Shown piece by piece: positions 56,379 through 64,000 of a stretch of 64,000 nt of DNA (position 1 is the first letter of the stretch; each line of letters opens with the position of its first letter). The stretch is from Monomorium pharaonis (Eukaryota; Arthropoda; Insecta; Hymenoptera; Formicidae). The notes below the pieces were generated by a model that was not told where the DNA came from, searched no databases, and worked only from the letters and a program-made list of their open reading frames with translations. The stretch spans positions 32,349,396 through 32,413,395 of the forward strand of contig NC_050467.1 in NCBI RefSeq assembly GCF_013373865.1, written 5' to 3'. The translations under genes and the position numbers were made by a program.

Positions 56379-59097
56379 ATTATTAAATTAAGTGGGGCAA
56401 AATACGGGGCAAACCATCCTCGGTGCTCCCAAAAATATTCTGAAGCGAAACAGCGACTTCCCTGAATCTTCATCCTGGAAGCAGGGCGCTACGACTCAGG
56501 CGCCTGCTTCCTCCCTGAACTTCAAGCTTTTCACCCCCTACGTCGTTCCCCCACCTAACTGTGCACCACAGGGCAGCCCATAGGGCGCTCTCCGTCACAA
56601 ACCCCCCCCCCATCTTTCCTTGGCGTGGGATTTGTTGCGCCCTCCCTGGGCGCTTCTCCCGCCTCACAGCACTCTCAACAAAACTTAAACAGCTCACAAC
56701 TTGGTTGCGTTCGGGGAGTTTCACTATTTATTGCGCTATAGACTTCGAACGGCCGTACTAAATGACACTACCCAAAACCGCTGTTCGCGTAGACGCTGAA
56801 TAAGCGCGACTAAAAAAAAATCAAAATTATGATAACGTCACTGTCCTGGTAGGCTAGGTTTTGACGTCATAAAAACGGCTAGGTCCAACTGCTCTGCTCA
56901 GAATAACTCTGGACTACATCATTGGCTCAATCACCTTGCGTTCAACGAACGTCTATCCCTCGTAAGGAGAGACGTTATTCGGATCAGGAAAATGGATGTA
57001 TCTTGAAATATTCTAATTAAACTCTCTTAAACGGGAGAAAGTAACAGAGAAAGAAGAGAGAGGATTTATCATAATCCTATTAAATTATAATATAATTCCT
57101 AATATCATAATTTGTAAACTGTAAAATACATAATTTATATTACATGCGTATTATTTAAATAACATTTACTAATTTAATAAGCTTGAAACTTACATTTTAC
57201 TACATTTTACATAAAGCTTAATAACAAAATATAGAAGATCATAAAGCTTCTTCTGAATCATTATTTGAGACACTGGACTTAGCTTAATTCATATATGTTA
57301 ATAACTTATTTTGATTCATAGCATGTTTTGGTTCCTAATCACCTTCACCGATTACAATGTCATCGTTCATTATATAAAGAAATGATAACCGAATCATTAT
57401 TATTTATTCGTTAAATAATCATTCAAGAGCCAATTTAGAGTCGCAACATATTTACATGACAATATAATGCACGTGCAACATATATTTATAAAAATCTGGG
57501 GATTTGATTTTGAAGTGTTAGACTGGAACAAAGTTATGGGTTGTTATCTATTGTTTAACAAGAAATATTAGTTAAAGTAATAATAGGTTATTCTATTTAT
57601 GTACATTAGTTACAATTACAAATTATTAATAAGGATGGTGAATACAAACTAAATCTCCCTTTACCTAATCCTCATTCCCTATAAACAGATTAATTGTTAA
57701 GCGTTAAATTATAAAAAGGAAAAATAAAGTCTCTCATATTGAAATCCCATCATAAATTCATCGACTAGAACTGTGCCGTACGAGTAAAGACCGATTATAG
57801 ATAGAAGCGAGGCCTGATTTCTGTTAACATTTTCCATTCTTATCCCTCCCTCTACATTTTCACGCTATCCTATCCGGAATCCCATCAACTCCCCGCTTCT
57901 TTGCTCACTACAGTTTCGTCACTTGCGACTATGTCTCCGAACCTACCCCTTGTCGCAAATTTAGCTCTTACCTCAGAAGCTCCGAAATTTTAGTACTTCC
58001 ACCAAGTAGGTAGCCTCTGCATTTTTATTTTTGCATTTTAATAAATCTTCAATAAATAATAAAGGGATCAAATAAAAGACAGTTTTCTGTGAATATATTC
58101 ATATCTATTTCTATCAGATGATAAAACGGGATCTTATAAGTTAATAATCAATATTCTGTCATCAAAATGTATAAATAATATATACTTTTGATTCATTACA
58201 CGGCATGTACTGTTTGTCCTAAATGCAATCCTTTCTGTACCAATTACAAATATGTAACGACTTAAGTATCATTATAAATAAATTGATAACGTAATCATAT
58301 ATTATTTTAAATTTTAGTTTAAATAATTAATGCAATTCAAGAGCGCAATATACGACATAGTGCAAAAAAACATAAATTTACATTAAAAATATATAGGCAT
58401 AAGCATCAACATATAATATTATAAAATAAATTTAAATTATAAATTACATTAATTGATTTTGAATTGAGATAGAAAAATGGAACAAAATAAAAATTTATGA
58501 AAATTGTTTAAATTATTTTACTTTTATATCTGAAATCTTTTATTAACGAGACTCTATCGGCTGAATTATTCTTTACTTTATTTCAATTCAAATTTCTTTA
58601 CATAGCATCGTATAACTTTAAAATATTTTATTTTGTGACTTCAATAATTTCTTTCCATTAAATTTACTTGTTTTAAACTTTAATTATTAACAATTGATAA
58701 TAAACTATAAACAAATTACTACTCCCATCTCCTTCTCCTCTAGCACCCGTTTCTTATTCTCTCGTCTCGCCTGTGCTGGCAGTGGCTTCACTGCCCCTGT
58801 TTGCTACGCTATAGCTGTTCACCGGAACTCGCTATCAACTACCCGCGGCTATTGGCTCCACGAACAGTTCAGATAGCGTTAGCGTTGTACGTTAATAGTG
58901 TCTCCCCGAACGCACCCCTTGTCGCAAAATTGTACGCTCTTCCCCTCACGAGCATCCGAAAAAAGTACCCACAAAAGAAAAGAGGTACTCTCCTTTTTTT
59001 TATTATTTTTGGCCTAAACTCAATTCCTAAAGCACCACTAAAAACCGCGTCGTTCACGGGACAGGCATAACAACGCGAATAGTAACAACAACTATCA
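56379..59097. other. Mixed intergenic DNA
   Basis: A related sequence occurs twice: ATGTCTCCGAACCTACCCCTTGTCGC near 57930 and GTGTCTCCCCGAACGCACCCCTTGTCGC near 58899. This points to an unidentified dispersed repeat. Short GC-rich ORFs at 56390-56760 and 58800-59070 show no recognisable protein. Confidence 0.45.
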
Positions 59098-59548
59098 TTG
59101 ATCTCTCTCTCTCCTCTCTCTCTCCTCTCTCTCTCATCTCTCTCTCTCTCTCTCTCCTCTCATCTCTGCTCTCCTCTCTCTCTCTCTCCCTCTCCTCCCT
59201 CTCCCGTCCCTCTCCCTCTCCCTCTCCCTCTCCCTCTCCCTCTCCCTCTCCCTCTTCCCTCTCCCTCTCCTCTCTCCCTCTCCCTCTCCCTCTCCCTCCT
59301 CCCTCTCTCCCTCTCCCTCTCCCTCTCCGCTCCCTCTCCCTCTCCTCTCCCTCTCCCTCGTCCCTCTCCTCCTCTCCCTCTCCCTCTCCTCTCCCTCTCC
59401 CGCATCCCCTCTCCCTCTCCCTTCTCCCTCTCCCTCTCCCTCTCCCTCTCCCTCTCCCTCTCCTCTACGTCCCTCTCCCTCTCCTCTCCCTCTCCCTCCC
59501 TCTCCCTCTCCCTCATCCCTCTCCCTCTCCTCTCCCCTCTCCCTCTCC

Positions 59549-59579
<31 letters not shown>

Positions 59580-59580
59580 C

Positions 59581-59652
<72 letters not shown>
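59098..59652. repeat. (CTCTCC)n / (TC)n / (GT)n tract
   Basis: Over 500 bp of pyrimidine-only sequence on the plus strand ending in (GT)n. All ORFs in it, on both strands, are compositional. Confidence 0.95.
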
Positions 59653-60068
59653 TTCACGTACTCTCGGTCCCTGTCCGTGTGAAACGGAACAAGACGGGTA
59701 AGAATAGAACCCGAGTCGATCTCTCACATATACTCCGTGGGATGGTACGGGCTGCCCACTAGGGCGCTTATCCCCCGCACTCCCCTCCTTATTCCATGGG
59801 CAATGGGCTCGCCCCACGTTGGGCGCTTTATCCCCACGGACTCGTACAATTACAAACTTGGCAGATTGACTCGTTTTCTCCTCTAACCCAGCAAAATTAC
59901 GCCGATTAAAACATTCGGAAATAAAGATTAACAGAGAGAAAGAGAGGAACGTAACACGAATTACATGCCTCTTACCACACTCGTTTATTAAATCACCTGC
60001 CTGACGCGTGTCTTTTATATAATCATGGGTTCTTTTAATTTTGGTTTACAACCTGACAGTGCGACATC

Positions 60069-60581
60069 ATGCCACGGTCTCGCCGAGGGAGAAGGAAGCG
60101 GCAGATCAAGCGGTTGAAATGGCGGCTTATCGAGGCTGGGACTTTCGATCCGCGCATCTTCGATCGACCTCCGCCCCCCGACGCCTCCCCGAGACGGCAC
60201 GGATCTCCGGGGCCGTTTGAGCTGCCACTTCCACAGCCAACCCTCTGCCCCCGACTAGTGCCCCCGGCACCGCCCTGCCGTATCGCACCACCACCAAACC
60301 CCGCTCCCTTCAGGCGCCCGCCGCCCCGGCTACCCCCGGGGACCGATACCGCCCCTATCCGGGCTCCCACACGTCCCGCAAGGGTGGACCGCCAGGCCCG
60401 TCCACCCCTGCGGCAAGGCCCTCGCATAACAAGTAACGAAGCCTTCGTCGGGTCGCTCCCGAAATTTGCATTATCCGGCAAGGCAACCCCTCGATCCGTT
60501 GAGGTCTATAGGAGGCTCCTCAAGCCTCTCGAAGGAGCCCCACCTCCAAAACGAGGAAAGCGGGCGGAGGAACTTTTGTAA
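60069..60581 (+). CDS. Arg/Pro-rich ORF of unknown nature in a GC-rich island
   Basis: A 170-codon frame starts MPRSRRGRRKRQIKRLKWR, continues with a Pro/Arg-rich middle and ends in a basic segment (PPPKRGKRAEELL). The island (about 59680-60730) differs sharply in composition from its surroundings. It also holds AGCGCCCAACGTGGGGC on the minus strand near 59825, reminiscent of sequence next to retrotransposon LTRs. The ORF may be part of an LTR element or chance coding in GC-rich DNA. I do not recognise the protein. Confidence 0.25.
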   Translation: MPRSRRGRRKRQIKRLKWRLIEAGTFDPRIFDRPPPPDASPRRHGSPGPFELPLPQPTLCPRLVPPAPPCRIAPPPNPAPFRRPPPRLPPGTDTAPIRAPTRPARVDRQARPPLRQGPRITSNEAFVGSLPKFALSGKATPRSVEVYRRLLKPLEGAPPPKRGKRAEELL

Positions 60582-60801
60582 AATAACAAAGGAAAAATAT
60601 ATGTATATTCCGTAAGCGCATGCAAAATTTTATTTTTTTTTTTACCCACAAACCCGCACTCGGCAAATTACGCTCCTGGGGAACCACGGTTCACGCTCGG
60701 CCCCGGTTACTCCCCCCAGGACGTAACAGTGTTGTATGGTTGTATAGTATACATGCAAAAGTAATTATAAAAATGCAAAAATTAAAGAAATCAAATAAAA
60801 T

Positions 60802-61545
60802 TTGAACTGTTTGAACACACGGACGACGGACAACGGGCCAGTGCCTAGCATTCTGCCGATTCATATTCAATTCCCGTCGTCCGTGTGTTCAAACAGTTCT
60901 TTTCTCCTTTTTTTTCATACAATCTATGAAATTTTTTTATCTACGTAAGACGAGATTTATTAATTGTTTTAAATTTCTGTATAAAATTATTTTTCTATAT
61001 CAATAAAGCACAATTACTTATTTTGCGACTATTTTTTATACGTATTGTATCTAAAATAAAAGAGAAAAATATAACGCAATTTTAATGATAATTTTATTTT
61101 ATATTTTCTATAATGTTATAAATCAGAATTCATGAAATATAAACTGATTTGAAGTCAAACTTTCAATTTCATTTATTCATCATTCCAAATTTTTTGACCT
61201 GACCGTACGAACGGTTAGTCTCTCCTATACTTTTTACACAACGCAAAAAAAATGATTGTATCATTGAAAAAGCGTTATATTTTTCCCTTTTATTTCAGAT
61301 TTAATACGTATAAAAAAAGTCACAAAATTAATAATAATTGTGCTTTATTGTTACAGAAGAATAATTATTTTGTACAGAAAAGTTCAAAACAATTATTAAA
61401 TCTTGTTTTACTTAATAAAAAAATTTTGTAGAATATATTTAAGAAAAAAAAAACTATAGACAGATCGGTAGACACTCAACTGTTGGCCGTCGCCAGAGAG
61501 CCTTCTTAAAACCAACGTTACACATGCGGTATATGAATCACCAGA
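60802..61545. mobile_element. Diverged relative of the tRNA-tipped foldback
   Basis: The left end has a tight hairpin (GAACACACGGACGACGG with its complement, 60813-60896) enclosing a decayed TATTCAATTCC box. The AT-rich core (TACGTAAGACGAGATTTATTAATTG) and the right tip (CAGATCGGTAGACACTCA, GAGAGCCTTCTT) match the 51162-51665 element. Confidence 0.65.
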
Positions 61546-61784
61546 ATCTAAAATTTTTCACGGTTGAATTTTGGATTTTACCCTTATGCCTATGTACTCT
61601 CCTAATGGAGTACTATTATCACAAAAAGATCGTTCAAATCAGTGACGCCTTCTCTGTATTATACTAATCTCGTTGTTCTTTGATGCTCATTATTCGTATG
61701 AGAAAAACTATACGCAATGTTAGTTAATTTTCCAAAATAGGTGATTGTCTCGTGTTAATTTTTTTTGTAGAGAAACGAATTGAT

Positions 61785-61839
<55 letters not shown>

Positions 61840-62820
61840 TCATAAAAATTGCGAGCGCTGTTACGTGACTAGACACGATAAAAATTCTCTTCTTTAAAAT
61901 ATTTCTATCTAATCACTCTGTACAAACTATGTCTTAAAACTATCCCGATGTGTTATACCAGATCCTTACTTATTGATAACCTTTTCTATCTACGGTCTTT
62001 TTAAACTTAATATTTGTCTGTTTCCTCGTCCTGTAAACATCCTGCATCCCACCCAAACTATTCTTTATGACATAGATATCAATTATCAAATTCTCTCCTT
62101 TTTAAGAAATCAACCAATAGCTATTACCGCCTTACGAGCACTTCCTATGATTGGACGATGCTAACTTATTCCGACTTTAATATAAGGATCCCTCTCGATG
62201 ATTAGAGTCAGTCTCTGTACTAAACCACTAGAAGTTAGACGAAAGTCTGTAAAACGTTAGAATAAAATACTTTAAAATACCAGTGCGATCTATCTCTCAC
62301 ATTACGTGCATCTCACACGTAACAGCGCCCATGCGATAGCATACGCCGCGGTCACTTCAGAATCAGTGAAAAGAACGCGCGACTGCCGCCGGTGTCTCAT
62401 GGATACACAGAGCGCGTTTCGTATGCGTGAGTGGAGTGTGTAATTCTCGAATACAGACTCGGGACTTGGAATCGCAGTTTATGGCGGCCAATCGCATTCG
62501 CTTTTTCATCTTTCTCATTTACTTACTCACTCAGTCACTCACTTTCACACGCACTTATTTTTCGCGGCATGTAAATCTAATGTAATGTCAGGTTTTAGAA
62601 ATATATGCTATGACAATTCATAAAATTGGTTCATTACTATTTAATATTATTTTTAAATATTATTTAATGTAACAATCATGTTTGTTAATTATAAAACAAT
62701 TTCTAAAAATTATATTTTTACAAATACATTGGAAAATGTAATATAAAAAATTTAATTTTTAGATATGTTAATATCTTGTTAGTAGGAATAGGAGGGTGGT
62801 TCTGACTACGGGGCTCCGAG
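61546..62820. other. Intergenic DNA with a (GA)n tract
   Basis: A pure GA run at about 61791-61836. A 63-codon ORF at 61973 has no recognisable domain. Confidence 0.5.
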
Positions 62821-62853
62821 GGGGGGTGAGGGGCGGGGGGGTATTTGCGGGGA
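62821..62853 (+). promoter_or_regulatory. G-quadruplex-forming sequence
   Basis: Four G-runs (at least G4 each) separated by TGA, C and TATTTGC, which fits the standard quadruplex rule of loops up to seven bases. Confidence 0.6.
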
Positions 62854-62859
62854 GGTGTA

Positions 62860-62890
62860 TGACGTCACGCGGGGGAGGGGGGATGACGTC
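62860..62890. promoter_or_regulatory. Two perfect CRE palindromes
   Basis: TGACGTCA occurs twice about 23 bp apart within a G-rich segment. This is the consensus CREB/ATF site. Regulatory use is inferred. Confidence 0.5.
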
Positions 62891-62907
62891 ACACAAACGG
62901 GTGCCGC

Positions 62908-63660
62908 CGCTTATCAGTATAAACATTTATGTAAACAACATGCTAGTTGTAACCTGATATAAACAAATACCGGTCGGTAGCCGCTTATCAGTATAAACAT
63001 TTATGTAAACTACAAGTCAGTTGTAACTAGATATAAACAATAACTTGCCGGTCACCGCTTATCAGTATAAACATTTCTAAGAAAAATAATATGCGAGTTG
63101 CAACTTGATATAAACAATTAGGCCCTGCGGCTAGAAGTAGTAATTAGGTATAAACAATTTTTATCTATGGGTCTTTCTATCGCTTATCAGTATAAACATT
63201 TTTTAAGTAAAATAATATGCGAGTTGCAACTTGATATAAACGAATTTCTAAGAATATTTATCGTACGGAGCGCCGAATCGTCGGCAGCTAATAAATTTAT
63301 TCGACAGCTCTTGGAATAGCTATAAACAAAAATCGCTGACCATATCCGGTAGCGGTTTGTTATAAACAAATTTTTTATCGCGACAAGGAGCGCCGAACCG
63401 TCGGCAGCTAATAATTCGACACGTTTCTTCCTGTCGCGGTGTTATCTCCCTGCTTAGCGCTCTTGTTAGAGGTAGCGGCTCGTTATAAAGAAAATAGTGA
63501 ATGTTTATCGCACGGAGCGCCGAACCGTCGGCAGCTTAAATTTCTAGATAATAAATCGGTAGTGACCACCGGCAGCTAAAATATCTAAACATTTGATCGA
63601 CATTTATCGCCCGGTAGCTTTAAGCGGAAAGCTATGCATAACTATAAACAAATGCATGAG
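62908..63660 (+). promoter_or_regulatory. Array of GATA plus TAAACA motifs and CGGAGCGCCGAAxCGTCGGCAGC blocks
   Basis: CGCTTATCAGTATAAACATT occurs four times (about 62909, 62982, 63057, 63182), pairing a GATA site (CTGATAAG on the other strand) with TAAACA, the forkhead core. About ten exact TATAAACA plus variants occur in total. From 63265 three copies of GGAGCGCCGAAxCGTCGGCAGC follow at about 120-bp spacing. It lies directly upstream of the repeat-protein ORF. Confidence 0.6.
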
Positions 63661-63785
63661 ACAAAGGGCTAAGAGTGAAATATAATTGGTCCGGCAGAGC
63701 ACGGTGCCACAGTAAGCGTGAAGTCTTCAACCCAAGCGAATCAAAGTGAATTAATTCCTAAGTATTGTGAATTATAACTTGAAGA

Positions 63786-64000
63786 ATGGGTAATCAGTTA
63801 AATGAAGTGGACATTATAGATATCGCGAACGATATAGAAATTGTGAATATCGCGGACGATGAACAAATTGTGGATATCGTAAACGATACAGAAATTGTGG
63901 ATATCGCGGACGACATCGAAATTGTGAATATCGTAGACGATACAGAAATTGTGGATATCGCGGAAGACATCGAAATTGTGAATATCGCGGACGATATAGA
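63786..64000 (+). CDS. Start of an acidic nonapeptide-repeat protein (incomplete)
   Basis: The frame opens at ATG 63786 (MGNQLNEVDIIDIAND) and stays open to the window end, 71 codons. After about residue 18 it consists of nine-residue units of the pattern I-V-N/D-I-A/V-D-D-x-E (for example IVDIADDIE, IVNIVDDTE), encoded by 27-bp DNA repeats. The unit alternates aliphatic and acidic residues. The DNA repeats differ at synonymous and non-synonymous positions, so they are not a fresh expansion. No domain is recognised and the rest of the gene lies outside. The upstream motif array is a candidate promoter region. Confidence 0.5.
   Translation, partial: MGNQLNEVDIIDIANDIEIVNIADDEQIVDIVNDTEIVDIADDIEIVNIVDDTEIVDIAEDIEIVNIADDI

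Noticed and set aside
59098..59817. Long Ser/Leu/Pro and Arg/Glu ORFs across the CT-rich tract
   Set aside because: They arise in several frames on both strands from pyrimidine repeats, so they carry no coding evidence.
1..64000. CRISPR arrays, rRNA genes or bacterial features
   Set aside because: None of the repeat arrays has uniform repeats with unique spacers, and the gene structure is eukaryotic throughout.

Overview
The window reads as an AT-rich animal nuclear genome scaffold, most probably an insect and, by inference, a hymenopteran (ant-like). It has spliced genes with GT-AG introns, long microsatellites, a 500-base N gap, and very dense mobile DNA. No bacterial-style operons, rRNA, CRISPR array or convincing tRNA gene were seen. 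Almost everything recognisable is transposon- or virus-derived, with a few small spliced genes of unknown function.

Layout. 1-1410: decayed fragment of a Polinton/Maverick-like or polinton-like virus element (minus strand), with an A32-like packaging ATPase and a broken downstream gene. 2026-2467: 147-bp tandem repeat. 4010-9037: a two-gene CMC/CACTA-like DNA transposon on the minus strand (a six-exon accessory gene and a C2H2-plus-transposase gene). It is unbroken except for four in-frame TAA codons, and two copies of a palindromic MITE sit in its introns. 9340-17000: MITEs, a 1.3-kb TIR element, a small two-exon hypothetical gene and AT satellites. 17415-25265: a 7.85-kb palindrome with a 17-bp loop that holds two head-to-head copies of a spliced Pro-rich/RGG gene and has a palindromic TTAA-flanked MITE exactly at its centre. 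25942-29060: several more palindromes, one 1.16 kb long with a target-site duplication and an unoccupied equivalent site elsewhere in the window, and one made of three concentric repeat families.

29455-37391: a minisatellite followed by an uninterrupted 2465-codon Helitron gene. Its single protein combines an N-terminal Ulp1-type protease, a Rep (HUH/Y2) nuclease, a PIF1-type helicase and a C-terminal ubiquitin-specific-protease domain. 37655-39340 is a foldback broken by an insertion that carries the same TGCTGTGCGC motif as the minisatellite. 41355-45134: a six-exon gene for a 286-aa protein resembling RPA-type OB-fold single-strand-DNA-binding proteins. 46720-47547: purine-rich sequence like the 5' part of a non-LTR retrotransposon, then the gap. 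48048-50243: a second, dead Helitron (minus strand), 5'-truncated, frameshifted and split by a 225-bp solo LTR.

50413-61545: foldback elements (some with tRNA-like tips), a third Pro-rich/RGG spliced gene at 52169-53381, a candidate LTR and large CT-rich simple repeats. 62821-64000: a G-quadruplex motif, two perfect CREs and an array of paired GATA and TAAACA (forkhead-like) motifs lie upstream of an ORF made of acidic nine-residue repeats that runs off the window.

The main biological candidates are the dual-protease Helitron, the MITE-centred palindromes that duplicated a gene, and the motif-dense upstream region plus repeat-protein gene at the right edge. Functional statements rest on motifs read by eye; no database search was possible.
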